From Adiantum capillus-veneris (taxonomy: Eukaryota; Streptophyta; Polypodiopsida; Polypodiales; Pteridaceae): DNA of 64,000 nt. The stretch spans positions 64,513,184 through 64,577,183 of the forward strand of contig CM043942.1 of the NCBI GenBank assembly GCA_014529385.2. The letters run 5' to 3'. Positions 34,893 to 46,314 of this stretch are shown one piece after another. Position numbers and translations under genes: made by a program. Each line of letters opens with the position of its first letter. Position 1 is the stretch's first letter. Under the pieces are notes generated by a model, which saw only the letters and a program-made list of their open reading frames with translations, made no database searches and was not told the origin of the DNA.

Positions 34893-35250
34893 GACATAGG
34901 TTTAAGATTTAGTTTTTATATTTAAGTTAGATTTAAGATTAGGATAGGTTTAATATTAGATTACATTTAGATTTAGGCTAGATTAGACTTAAGATTATGT
35001 TAGATTTAAAATTAGATTAGTTATAGGTTTATATTAGATTTAAGGCTAGGTTAAGATTTAAGATTAGGTTAGATAATGTTAGACTTAAGATTATGTTAGA
35101 TTTAAGGTTAGGTTAGATTTAAGGTTAGATTGAATTTTAGGTTTATGTTAGATTTAGATTTAGGTTAGATTTAAGATTAGATTTTGGATTTAGTTTTTAT
35201 GTTAAAGTTTACCTTCAGGATTACGGTTTAAATTTAGAGTTAGGTTTAGG
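34886..35250. repeat. Degenerate satellite-like TTAGATTTAAGATTAGG array
   Basis: Around twenty imperfect repeats of a 15-20 bp unit (TTAGATTTAAGATTAGG with variants such as TTTAGGTTAGATT). The unit is loosely related to the plant telomere repeat TTTAGGG, which appears once at the right end (AGGTTTAGGGTG), but the array itself is not telomeric sequence. Confidence 0.75.
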
Positions 35251-35642
35251 GTGATCCCTCTCTTTCTCTCCACGGATGCAACATTAAGTTGGAAATCTTT
35301 TAACTGCATGATACAGTGATTGAAGGCAGACATATAATGTGCATAGTAATCCCTTTAACAAGGAGCTGTTGTGAAGAGATGTTGAGCTACTATGAATTGC
35401 TACAACTAAAGAAGAGGCAAGGGGATTTTGTCCACTACATGCATTGTCATGTAGACGTGGGTGTGTAGATTTCTCGTACCCGCAAAGCTAGGCATTGACC
35501 AATAAAGACGAGATTATAGCCCGGTGGTTCTGATCTCCGTGCACCTCTAGACCAAGGTGTGCGGGGATGGGACATGGTTAGAGAATGTGAGTTAGTTTAC
35601 AGTGTGACCTAAGAGACAGAGAGAGAGAGAGAGAGATAAGAG

Positions 35643-36853
35643 ATGGAGGATGCCAATATAAGATTAAATTTATGTCCAGGTTATAAGGTTTTTGCATTCA
35701 AACACTGCAAGGAGGTTTTTCCACTGACTTCTTCCACCTGTCGCGAGGAGAAAAGCTACTGGGTGATGTTTCATAATGCGCTACCGACATGGACTTGGTG
35801 CTCACCTAAGCATATCCTAGATTATCTTGGCTTGCCTTGCAAAGAACGACACCAGGGTTCCCACCCTTCTACAGAGGGCGCCATTATTCCCAAGATACCA
35901 ACAGAATCACAACAAGACTCGAAGCTCACAGGTGGCATGTCTACCTTTGGCACACCAACATCTCGCCCACGGACCTTCCTCATTGTGGTCGCTGCCCCTC
36001 GAAAGGATACCTCAGCCCGCCAAGAAACAAATATCTCGGCTCTCAAAGCTCAAATCCAAGTCCTCATAGAGGAGAATGCAGCCCTCATGCAATGGCTACA
36101 CAAACTCGAGAGCTCGCAAGAAGGAGAGAGTCAAACCCTGCTCACAAAGGCACAGGAGGTTGAAGACTCCCTCGTCAAGGTCACAATTGCTCAAAAAGGG
36201 TCTATGAGGTAACACATGGAATTACAAAGAAGATCAACACAGACATACATGCGGCCATTCAACAACACCAACTACAAGAATCTCTTAGCTTCAAAGGGAG
36301 AATTGGGAGACTTCCGTCACCTTGGTGCACTGATGAGGACACACTGGAAGATGTGATCGCCAAGCTCAACGACATCCTCCAACCAATCACCATCGAGCCC
36401 AACATCGTCTCTTGGATCAATGACATAAACAGACGTATGCCACTTAAACACTGCATCTTCATCTTCAGGGCTAAGGAGGAGCGGATGAAACTATTATGCC
36501 AATCCCGTCTCCTCAAGGGAACTAAGCTCTGGATAGCAGAGGAATTGACTACTAGCTAGCAACAATTCAAGGCAAGCAAGCTCAAGAAGATACATGAAGC
36601 CCACAAGCAATGCAAATGGGCGGTCTACTGGGGTGGTAAAGCTGTCATCCAAGAGTTTTAGACTCCTAAACTGATGCGTCCATCCCTTGACCCCTCTTAG
36701 TTTTTTTTCCTCTTAGTTTTGAACTATTTTGTTTTACCCTATCGATGGTCCCTCAGAGCTTAAGTGATTTGTATCCCACACCTTCACTCGAAGGAATCGT
36801 TGTACTTTGTCTTTGTTTTGGGCCCATAGGTCATATCTGACCTCAGTGGACGA

Positions 36854-36932
<79 letters not shown>
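35643..36932 (+). mobile_element. ORF1-only L1-like retroelement, copy 1, with (CT)n tail
   Basis: An ATG frame of 189 codons (35643-36212) ends in a coiled-coil-like segment (SALKAQIQVLIEENAALMQW). After a +1 frame change the protein continues RIGRLPSPWCTDEDTLEDVI, IFRAKEERMKLLCQSRLLKG, and past a TAG, HKQCKWAVYWGGKAVIQEF. The order coiled coil, RRM-like domain, C-terminal basic domain fits L1 ORF1p (Transposase_22-like), an RNA-binding chaperone. No reverse transcriptase follows. About 195 bp of 3' sequence, ending ATATCTGACCTCAGTGGACG, runs into (CT)n at 36857. Copy 2 at 52335-53275 shares both protein and 3' end. Function is inferred from fold-level resemblance only. Confidence 0.6.
36857..36932. 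repeat. (CT)n microsatellite at the 3' end of the ORF1-only element
   Basis: About 38 CT units begin directly after GTGGACGATAT. In the second copy of the element (CT)n begins after GTGGACGATAATTAAAT. The tract therefore looks like the element's 3' tail. Confidence 0.9.
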
Positions 36933-36936
<4 letters not shown>

Positions 36937-37173
36937 GCCACAAAAAATTAAGGTACCCTAATGGTACCCATCGTTTTGTACCACTATATTGAAAACAAAT
37001 ATTACTCATCATATGTTATTGGTAGCCTAGAAAAAGCGGGACAACACTAGTATAGCATACATAAGAATGCTAATGTGGTACATTTATTTGCAACTAATCT
37101 ATATCATGTTTGCAATTCTTTGTGTCCGCATCGTAATGGCACTTGAGGAGACCGCCCTTGATGCAACATCTTA

Positions 37174-37415
37174 CACTATAACATATGCGCGGTATTATCG
37201 CTCACATTACCACAAAAAAACAAACAAACTTGAAATATAAAAATTCCCGTATGCGGAAAACACTGCGGCAAAGTTTGCGGTAATGGTCTTGCGGTAACTT
37301 CCGTGGTAATGGCTGCGGAAATATTTCCACGAACATTACCGCGCCTTTTGCCGCACAGATACCCGCAAACATTACCGCGACAGAGTTATCGCGAGCATTA
37401 CCGCGATTGGATTTA
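37174..37415. repeat. Left terminal and subterminal repeats of the CACTA element
   Basis: Starts CACTATAAC. Then come about nine copies, in both orientations, of a GCGGTAATG core (for example TTGCGGTAATGG, ACATTACCGCG, GCATTACCGCG). In En/Spm such subterminal motifs are bound by TnpA; here that role is by analogy. Confidence 0.8.
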
Positions 37416-37691
37416 TTATAAAAAAATAGATGACCGTTTGGATTGTCCTTTGTAGGACCATCCAAAAGGTCATCTAATTACAACAAAATATCACAATTGG
37501 ACAATACATTGAGCCAAAAAAATATTGATAATTTCATTTACATAAGTGGAATTACAATTGGGGGAGGTATTGAGCCAAAAAATGATATGTATTGCATTTA
37601 CATAAAGGGCAAAAAAAGCCCGCGTGTACAAAATAGAGTATGGTCATGTGGGATAGGGCAAACGGGGCCGTGTATATAAAATAGAGGATGC

Positions 37692-39182
37692 TCATGGGGG
37701 AGTTGGAGGCATTTCACGTGGAACTCCTTCACTCTGCAAAACCATAAAAAAGAAACAATTAACACTTTGTTATTTAATATTTGATATAAAATCAACAATT
37801 TGATTATTTAGATAAGATTAAACTTACATGTTGCAGACTTCTGCACCCATTTTCGAACTCCTCTCGAGAGATCATTTGATTTTCAAACAACCAATACCAA
37901 GTTTGATACTCGGTATGGTTCTCTCTATATCTCTGCACATCTCTGGTCGGGCGACTCATGGTAATGTTATACTGACAAAAAATAGCAACCAATTAATTAA
38001 ATGAAAAACATTAAATTTTTTACAATAAAACTAATATTTTTACTTACATATTTGTCTTTCCAAGCCATTTTTCCTCCCGAACCATAATGCGTAGGAGTCT
38101 GATGGGATCTGGCCTCAACTTGACGCGTATACATCCTTGCACCCATAGCCCTTTCTTCCTCTTTCTCGCCCATAGCGGTCTCCCACTCCACATCATGGAC
38201 ATTTTCTAGCCGATAGCTATGCTCTGGAGACTCCATTGTCTTGTTTGCCGCTCTCCTCACACTAGATTTTTTGTTCTTGAGAAATGTTTTGACATGCTCT
38301 TGCAACCATTGCCTTGAGAATTGTTGCCCCTCAGGGTTGGGGAAACGCATGTGCATGGTTGTCTCTATATATGTGAGGTTGTAGGGATCTTGGTGATCAA
38401 ATTTGAGAAAACAATTGATATATGTGGAGTGGATTAATTGGTTGACGTGTGTGCGGAATCTCCTGCCCTGCGCTGTCCCGAGATCCACCATACCTCCTCT
38501 ATGAACCTGGTAGTATAACCCGCGAGCATCTGGTGAAGGCATGTCATGGTCCTCATCTTCTCCTAGAGGGGGGAGCGGTGACTGTGGAGGAGAATCTGTA
38601 GTACTTCCCCTCCCCCCCCCCCCCCAAAACAACAACTAGCTCCGCTCCCTCGTCGAGATCGACCGGCGCTAGCGCGCGAGCTGTCCTGACGTTGACTGCC
38701 AGAAGAGCGCCGACGTGAATCTGGGACAGAAGGTGGGATAAGTGATGGATAGGTGGACGCCCGTGGCGTCGGACCCTGTGGCGTCGCACCCAACGGCGTC
38801 TGACCCTGGGGCGTTGGACCCTGTGAAGGAAAAGTTGAACCTGGAGCTGTAGCTAGAAAACTCTACAGGTATGGAGTGCCACTAGTCGGAGTAGAGACCT
38901 TTGATAATCCAAAAGTTGTAGCTGCGCCGGTGAATAGCACTACGTAAGGGTCTGCTATGAACCTAACCACTCAGCCTAAAGACGCAATGCCCTCTCCACA
39001 TCTGGATCGGCCACAGGTACGGCAGTGGACCCACCTAGAGCGTCCCAAAACCAGCCGAACCCTGATGATGACTGCTGAGGCGACGATTGTGAATGATAGG
39101 CAGAGAGAGCGTCGGGATATGACATCCCGTCTGCCATGAAATCCTCAATGCTGCGAAAGCGTGGTGTGAAAGAAGAAGACAT
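37692..39182 (-). CDS. TnpA-like protein of the CACTA element (three 3' exons readable)
   Basis: The minus-strand start MSSSFTPRFRSIEDFMADG (ATG 39182) leads into a Pro/Ser/Gln-rich region with a GPTPQGQTPLGATPQG-type repeat. The body carries GRRFRTHVNQLIHSTYINCF, FSRQWLQEHVKTFLKNKKSS and a segment ending KMAWKDKY. Introns with GT-AG borders at 37972-38047 and 37734-37827 join it, in phase, to YNITMSRPTRDVQRYRENHT...SLQH (exon 37828-37971) and SEGVPREMPPTPP plus stop (37692-37733). The layout resembles plant Transposase_24/En-Spm TnpA proteins, which bind subterminal repeats. Lesions: a TAG near 38870 and a frame change at a 14-15 nt C-run (38611-38625), either of which could be an assembly error or a real defect. 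Confidence 0.6.
38609..38626. repeat. Poly-C run inside the TnpA-like frame
   Basis: A run of about 14-15 C. The reading frame before it ends in a Gly run (CCFGGGGG) and the frame after it starts with a Gly run in another phase, so one or two bases more or less here would join them. Confidence 0.85.
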
Positions 39183-39539
39183 GGTCTGCATTTATTATGA
39201 CAAAGATTAAACTAGGGTATAAAATTTGAATATATGATTAAAAATTTACACATTGAATTTTTTCAAACATTGGATTTTTTAACATTGGATTCTCTATAGT
39301 ATCCAATGTTGAAAGAATCCAATGTGTGTCTACAACCTATAAAAGAGTCTTGCAAAGCCTTGAGTGCTAATAAGATATTAGTGTGTGTATTGACTAATAA
39401 GAGATTATTGTGTTTATGATTAGTGTGACCGATTGCGCGATCACTTGGACGGTCATTGGGGCCTAATACTTCACCTACGACTTAATCATGGAGGTATGTT
39501 TCTGTTTTTGTGTTGATTGTTGTTTAATTTAACATAATT

Positions 39540-40735
39540 AGTGTGTGTTTTAGTGTTGGCTTGTTTAATTGGCTTGTGCACACACTAATTAGTGTGTGCA
39601 TTGAATTGTGCACACACTAATTAGTGTGTGCATTGTCTTGTGCACACACTAATTAGTGTGTGTTAACATACACTAATTAGTGTGTGCATTGGCTTGTGTA
39701 ATTGGCTTGTGCACACACTAATTAGTGTGTGCATTATATTGTGTACACACTAATTAGTGTGTGTTAACATACACTAATTAGTGTGTGCATTGGCTTGTGT
39801 AATTGGACTATGCATTGGCCAATTCCATTGGTCAATGCACACACTAATCACACACTAAATAGTGTGTGTATTGGCCAATCCAATTGGCTTGTACACACAC
39901 TAATCACACACTAAATAATGTGTGTATTGGCGAATCCAATTGACCAATGCACACACTAATCCCAAACTAATGCACACACTAATTAGTGTGTGAATTGGCC
40001 AATCCCATTGACCAATGAACACACTAATTAGTGTGTACATTGACCAATCACATTGGCCAATGCACACTAATCACACACAAATTAGTGTGTGTTAATGAGC
40101 ACTAATTAGTGTGTGAATTGGCCAATCCTATTGACCAATGCACACACTAATCACACACTAATTAGTGTGTACATTGACCAATCACATTGGCCAATGCACA
40201 CACTAATCACACACAAATTAGTGTGTGTTAATGAGCACTATTAGTGTGTGAATTGGCCAATCCCATTGACCAATGCACACACTAATTAGTGTGTGCATTG
40301 ACCAATCACATTGGCCAATGCACACACTAATTAGTGTGTGCATTGACCAATCACATTGGCCAATGCACACATTAATCACACGCTAACTAGTGTGTGTTAA
40401 CACACACTAATTAGTGTGTGCATGGCCAATCCCAAATTTAACATATTAGGTTATGCAAGTAATAAATTTAACAAATCTGACAAATCTAACAAGTTTAGAT
40501 TTTGCAAGTAACTAATAATTAACAAATTTAAGTTTTGGTGTGTCTTTACTTACACTAATTAGTGTGTGCATTAGAATAATGCACACACTAATTAGTGTGT
40601 GTAAAGAACACATGCACTAATTAGTGTGTAAAGAACGTACACGTGCACTAATTAGTGTGTGTGTAAAGAACACATGCACTAATTAGTGTATAAAGAACGT
40701 ACGCGTGCACTAATTAGTGTGTGCGTATGTATGTG
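39540..40735. repeat. Array of about 25 CACTAATTAGTG palindromes between the two CACTA genes
   Basis: The perfect unit CACACACTAATTAGTGTGTG recurs about every 25-75 bp. Many copies are separated by CATTGGCCAATCCCATTGAC-like spacers rich in CCAAT/ATTGG, and later by AAAGAACRYAYGYGTG spacers. The core contains the transposon's own terminal pentamer CACTA and its complement TAGTG. The array occupies the intergenic space between the TnpA-like start (39182, minus) and the tnp2 exons (41379 onward, plus). It lacks coding potential. It ends in a TG-rich tract (40735-40845). Confidence 0.85.
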
Positions 40736-40845
40736 TATGCATGTGTGTGCATGCGTGTGTATGAGTGTATGCATGTGTGTATGTGTGTGTGTGTATACGT
40801 GTGTGTGTGTGTGTATGCATGTGTGTGTATGCGTGTGAAAAACTC
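40735..40845. repeat. TG-rich simple repeat (GTGTGTATG)
   Basis: Imperfect GTGTGTATGCATGTGTGTG repeats continue the palindrome array on its right side. Confidence 0.85.
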
Positions 40846-41126
40846 AAAAAACATAACAACAGAACTTACATGGAATTGAAGCGCTTGTTGGGAGAGGGTA
40901 GGAGAGTGGAAGAGTAGAGATGGTGGAGAGTAGAAGAAAAGAGATGGTGGAGAGTAGAAGAGTAGAGATGGAGGAAGAGCTCAAGGTTGTGAGGTTCGCG
41001 CTCTCGGCTTCTGTGGAGAAGACGATGAAATTCGAATTTTAGGGCTTTGAACTTCGCGGGGCACGCGGGTGCCCCTATTTATAAAAAAATTTGAAATTTG
41101 ATTTTCCGCTCCTATTACCGCGTGGA

Positions 41127-42711
41127 TTACCGCAATCATTACCGCGTCTATTACCGTGGCGCAAATTCGGGCCACATAAACAGATGGCCACGTTTTGACA
41201 TTATTACTATTGATCCTCAAAATCTATTGGTACTATGTTTTTTATAAAATATATATAAAATGAAAGTATTCCTAGTACTTTGAAAATGACATTTTTACCT
41301 AAAAGTTTAATTTTTACTTTTAACTGATATTTTATTAACATTTGATTTTAATTAGTGTATGTAATTTATTAATGTAGGTTGCTTGGGATGATTTTGGCCC
41401 GTCCACTGAACCGGATAGATCACGGTGGTTGGCCGAGCGATTACCATGCCCATGCGTGTGGTGCAAATGCGCCATTGCTCGAGTTCGACAGATATGCTTG
41501 AGCCATGTAGAAGATTATGGACTATGGGACGATCCTCGCAAGCGTGCACAGATGGAAACAAATGATCCAGGAATTGTAGGGGCTATTGACGTCACCCCTC
41601 ATTGGCGTGTGGTTGGTGGAGGAGGGGAAAGGAGGGTGGAAGAGCGCATGCGCCAAGAATCCATTAGAGAGGGAGAAAGCACATCAAATCAGCCAAGTAA
41701 TGTTGCTCCCTCTTATCCGAGTGACCACATCCCATCTCCTTACGTGGATGCAGAAGACGACCATTTGCATAGAATGGTTGAGGATCTCTTTGCACTAGAG
41801 GAGGAGCATGAACCAGAGTGTGCATGCGAAGAAGCTTCTAAGCGAACGAGGAGTGAGCTACTTGATTCGGCACACACCTCACTATATGATAGATGCTCTT
41901 ACTCCATTTTAAGGGCATCTCCTTACCGCAATCATTATCGCGTCTATTACCGCGGTGCAAATTCGGGCCATATAAACAGATGGTCACGTTTTGACATTAT
42001 TACTATTGATCCTCAAAATCTATTGGTACTATGTTTTTTATAAAATATATATAAAATGAAAGTATTCCTAGTACTTTGAAAATGACATTTTTACCTAAAA
42101 GTTTAATTTTTACTTTTTACTGATATTTTATTAACATTTGATTTTAATTAGTGTATGTAATTTATTAATGTAGGTTGCTTGGGATGATTTTGGCCCGTCC
42201 ACTGAACCGGATAGATCACGGTGGTTGGCCGAGCGATTACCATGCCCATGCGTGTGATGCAAATGCGCCATTGCTCGAGTTCGACGGATATGCTTGAGCC
42301 ATGTAGAAGATTATGGACTATGGGACGATCCTCGCAAGCGTGCACAGGTGGAAACAGATGATCCGCGAATTGTAGGGGCTATTGACGTCACCCCTCATTG
42401 GCGTGTGGTTGGTGGAGGAGGGGAAAGGAGGGTGGAAGAGCGCATGCGCCAAGAATCCATTAGAGAGGGAGGAAGCACATCAAATCAGCCAAGTACTGTT
42501 GCTCCCTCTTATCCGAGTGACCACATCCCATCTCCTTACGTGGATGCAGAAGACGACCATTTGCATAGAATGGTTGAGGATCTCTTTGCACGAGAGGAGC
42601 ATGAACCAGAGTGTGCATGCGAAGAAGCTTCTAAGCGAACGAGGAGTGAGCTACTCGATTCGGCACACACCGCACTATATGATAGATGCTCTTACTCCAT
42701 TTTAAGGGCAT
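41127..42711 (+). repeat. Tandem duplication of about 795 bp covering the first tnp2 exon region
   Basis: 41127-41918 and 41923-42711 are nearly identical from TTACCGCAATCATTACCGCG to TTTTAAGGGCAT. Copy 2 lacks 3 bp (one Glu codon, GAGGAGG to GAGAGG region near 42590) and has a few substitutions. The junction CATCTCCTTACCGC at 41916 has internal GCGGTAAT-type motifs at both edges. The first copy encodes a complete exon that now leads nowhere. Confidence 0.9.
41379..41918 (+). pseudogene. Duplicated, orphaned tnp2 5' exon (Transpos_assoc-like)
   Basis: After an intron-like AG (TGTAG) at 41378 the frame reads VAWDDFGPSTEPDRSRWLAE, then RLPCPCVWCKCAIARVRQIC and LSHVEDYGLWDD. The CPC..CKC pattern and the 'V..H....G' spacing resemble the zinc-binding Transposon-associated domain found at the N-terminus of plant En/Spm transposases. 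An acidic Glu-rich linker follows. The reading frame runs into the second copy's upstream non-coding region at 41919 and stops at 42041, so this copy is a by-product of the tandem duplication. Confidence 0.7.
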
Positions 42712-45700
42712 ATCTCGAAGTCCTTAACCTTCAGGCGATGTTTGGATGGAGCAATGCTAGTGTCGACGCACTTTTGAGATATGTATACAGATTGTGAAGG
42801 ATGCTTGTGGAGTGCATAAATTAGCTTCTAATGTACTTTCTTCTTGTGATAGATTGCTAGGAAAGATACTGCCAGCTGGCAATTACATGCCAGAGAACAG
42901 ACGAAAAGCCCACGAAGTGGTGACTGCATTAGGGATGGATTATGATCGCATTCATGCTTGCGTGAACGATTGTGTGCTCTTTAGTAATGAGCATGCCAAT
43001 TGTGACACATGTCCATCGTGCGGGGAGCCTAGGTTCAAAGAAGAAACGCAGAGCAACAGAATTCCACGTAAAGTTTTGAGGCATTTTCCACTCATCCCTC
43101 GCATCCAACACATGTTTAGATCGAAGGGTACGAGCGAGCTTTTAAGTTGGCATGCAAAAAATCGCTCCACAGATGGTATTATGAGAGTGCCAGCTGACTC
43201 ACCAGCGTGGAAGCACATAGAGGACACATGGCCAGAGTTCAGGGATGAGCCTCGTCACTTGAGGATTGGGTTAGCTAGTGATGGAGTGAATTCATTTGGG
43301 CACCGCTCTACTTCATGGAGCACTTGGTCGGTGGTTGTTGTAAACTACAATATTCCGCCTTGGGAGGCAACAAAAAAGGGAAACATTTTACTATCACTTC
43401 TCATTCTAGGAAAGCACAAGGTAAAAAACATGGATGTATATCTGGAGCCTCTTATTGATGAGCTTCAAGAACTATGGAGAGGCATAGATGTCATTGACAT
43501 TTCACGGCCACCACGAGACCGCAAAGCCGTCATCAAGTGCATCCTCATGTGGACCATGCACGATTACCCAGGATTTGGAGAGGTATCTGGTAAGTATGCA
43601 CATGTTAATTGTACTCTTTGATTTAGGTTTATCGTCTCATGTGTAACGTTTGTTTACCTCTTGGCAGGATTGGCAACATCTCGACATAGTGCGTGTCCCA
43701 CTTGTGGCCCTTCCCTTGTGACAAAGAGACCTCCTCTTCTTGGGAAGGTGATCTATCCCAACAACCATCGCTTCCTACCTCCTTCACATCGTAGATATGC
43801 TCCCCCTATCAATGGAGTGCAGCCGTTCCATTGGAACATGGCTGATTGGGCGAAGCATTGGGAGGAGCATCATGGTACCTCACCGCCTCCCAATGGGTGG
43901 CCAAAGGGTATGTCGAGGTACTCAATCTTCTTGTCGCTCCCCTATTGAGCTTCGTTGAAAATTCAGCACTTATTGGACCCTATGCATGTATTCAAAAATG
44001 TTGGGAAAGCTATATGGGATCACATAATTGGCAAGAAGGATTCATTGGGTGCTAGGGAAGATTTAAGAGCCATTAGACGTCTCCCCCCTTCAGCCACGCC
44101 CCGCATGGGGGAGCGGGGAAAGATGATTCTCCCAAAAGCACCGTGGATAATGTCAAAGGCAGACCAAGAGCGGACAAAGCAAATTATTGCATCCATCATA
44201 AATCCAACGGGATATATGCGGTCACTCAAAGGTGCTTTCACAAAAATCAAAAAGGGTGGCTCCACTCAATTGTATGGATTGAAATCCCATGATTGGCATA
44301 AAATCCTTCAGGTAAGAGTAGAATAGTTTGTGGTGTCTATGTGTCCTTATATATAGGTTGACATTCACTAAGATGTTTTATTGCTTGTAGTTTGTACTTC
44401 CCATAACTATTAGTGGTTATGGGGACACTAAGGTGAAGGCTGCAATATTCAAAGTGGGTGAGATTGTGAGGTAATGGGTTTTTTTCAAGTACTATATATG
44501 TGCTCCAAGGAGATAGAAGTAGAATCCATACAAGTAGCCCATCAGGTAGCAGTAGAGGCAGTGTGTGCTATTGAGGATGCATTCCCACATACAATCCTTG
44601 TTAGCCAAATACACCTATTGCTTCACCTTGTTGAGGAGATTGCCATTTGTGGGGTGGTTCACTCTAGATGGATGTTCTTCTTGGAGAGATTCTTGAAGAC
44701 TTTAAAGGATTTTGTTAGATTGAGGTCATAATCGGAGGTATGCAAAATAAATACAATATAGATAGCATTTATACGCTATGGAGTTACTAATAAAAATATG
44801 TGGTTTTAATGTTTTCAGGCGAGCATGGCAGAAGGTTGGGTGGTGCAAGAGGCATTTGTGTATGTCTTATAGTATCTCATCACAGTGGATCCATCATTGC
44901 CTCGTCTGTGGAGTGAAGAAGAGGATCCTAGGAAGCACTCAACCATTCCCAGTGGAAAAGGCTCACTCTTGGTCATGGATAGAGAGTTTCATGCCATAGT
45001 CAACAACTACTCTTTACTCAATGCCACTATCATGACCAAATGGGTCAATATGTACTTGGAAGCCCGCGCAGCTAGAGAAAGGGATAGAGATGCATGGAAG
45101 AGGTCCCATGGAGGTAGACGTGCACCTCCTTTTCCTAAAGATCTTGCAAAATATCCTGACTTGATTCAAGTAGAGTGGATCCATAATGCCATGACCAATG
45201 CCAAAGCACAAGGAGAACAAATAAGCCCTAAAGAATGGGAGTATGCGCGAGGATGCTTGCGCAAGGTGAGTGTGTATATGTTATGTATGCATGTATGCAA
45301 ATCACTTAATGAAATGCGATGTAACCTCTTATGCATTGTGATTGTAGGGTCTCATTTTCAACTCCATTTGGTCCGAAGGCCGACATTTTCGCACCCGCAA
45401 GATAGATGAGCGTCGGACCACTAATGATTGTGGCGTGATGGGAAACTTTGACACAACAATAGATGAGGTCCGATATTGTGGTACTATAGAGAGAATAATC
45501 AAAGTGGATTTCAGATCTTTTCACAAATTTCTCTTTTGAGTGTCGATGGTTTGCGGGTGAGGTCAAAAGACATGAAAATGGGCTCATTATGGTGGATTCC
45601 ACCCAATTCCATCTGGGAAAAACTGACAACTTGGTGTATCCTAGTAGTTGCGAGCAGGTAATTTAGGCTATGTGCAATTAACTTAAATTAAAAATTTAAG

Positions 45701-46080
45701 TTATGTATATCAGCTTATTCTTAGTGTGTGACGTACAGGCCTTTTATGTGCCATGTATATATCAAAGAAGACTTTGGTATGTCATTCCAGTCACGCCATG
45801 GGGTAGATCTATCTTTGCAGAGATGGACATTGAGCCAGTAATTGATCCCATCATACCATCACCACAAGATGCAGAGGAAGATGTAGTAGAAGTTGAAGAA
45901 GGTCAGCCAAGCCTTGCAAATAGTCATCTTGAGCAGGAGGAAGAGGGAGAAAGCGATGATGATTCTACAGGAGATGATGGAGAGGAGGAAGAATCTCTAA
46001 ATTTGTTTATTGATTTGAATACTATGGGTCTAAATATGGATCCTAGTGCTTGTAGAGATCTTATACAAGATGAGAATTAA
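42174..46080 (+). pseudogene. CACTA transposase (tnp2/TnpD-like) gene, multi-exon, broken
   Basis: Exon parts in order: Transpos_assoc-like domain (42174-42780); tnp2 core from KDACGVHKLASN to LIDELQELWRGIDVIDISRP and ILMWTMHDYPGFGEVSG; donor GTAAGT at 43591 to acceptor at 43668; LATSRHSACPTCG (CxxC) and LLDPMHVFKNVGKAIWDHII; donor after KILQ (44312); a DUF4218-like block with HLLLHLVEEIAICGVVHSRW; a block with GWVVQEAFVYV; donor 45266; a DUF4216-like block (DEVRYCGTIERIIKVDF, then FECRWFAGEVKRHENG); and an acidic tail ending at 46078. Lesions: frame change near 42785, TGA replacing an expected Trp at 43946-43948, frame change near 44475, TAG near 44870, frame change near 45536. Conserved order is clear; activity is very unlikely. 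Confidence 0.8.
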
Positions 46081-46314
46081 TAAAACTCTCCATTCTTTCA
46101 CTTGGTGTAGTATATGATTAATTTGCAAATGTTTCGTTATGCGCTTATGAATAGTATTTGTAATGGTTTTGTTGTGAGTTCAATGATTTATGTATAGAAT
46201 TTTTAGAGTGAAAGAGAGATTAAGTGAAGTGAGCAAGCATTCTGGAGAGTGTAGGAGTTGTATTGGAATTAAATGGAAACCCGCGGGAGAGGGAGGGGGA
46301 AGGGGGTCCAGCTT

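Noticed and set aside
35500-35580. tRNA-like sequence (TAGCCCGGTGGTT ...) upstream of the ORF1 element
   Set aside because: There is an A-box-like start but no B box (GGTTCGA) at proper spacing and no cloverleaf pairing.
37174-37200. Reading the CACTA boundaries as an LTR or Harbinger element
   Set aside because: CACTAT termini, subterminal GCGGTAATG motifs and tnp2/TnpA-like genes fit En/Spm better. The TTA/TCA flank mismatch is noted as a weakness.
39540-40735. CRISPR-like array of repeats and spacers
   Set aside because: This is a plant nuclear context with no cas genes. Repeats are palindromes with irregular spacing, and the spacers resemble each other.
40981-41220. 79-residue minus-strand frame next to the palindrome array
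   Set aside because: It overlaps GCGGTAAT-type repeats and is duplicated in part without frame conservation. No similarity is recognisable.
41429-42043. 204-residue frame as an independent gene
   Set aside because: It is the orphaned first copy of the duplicated tnp2 exon running into the next unit's non-coding part.
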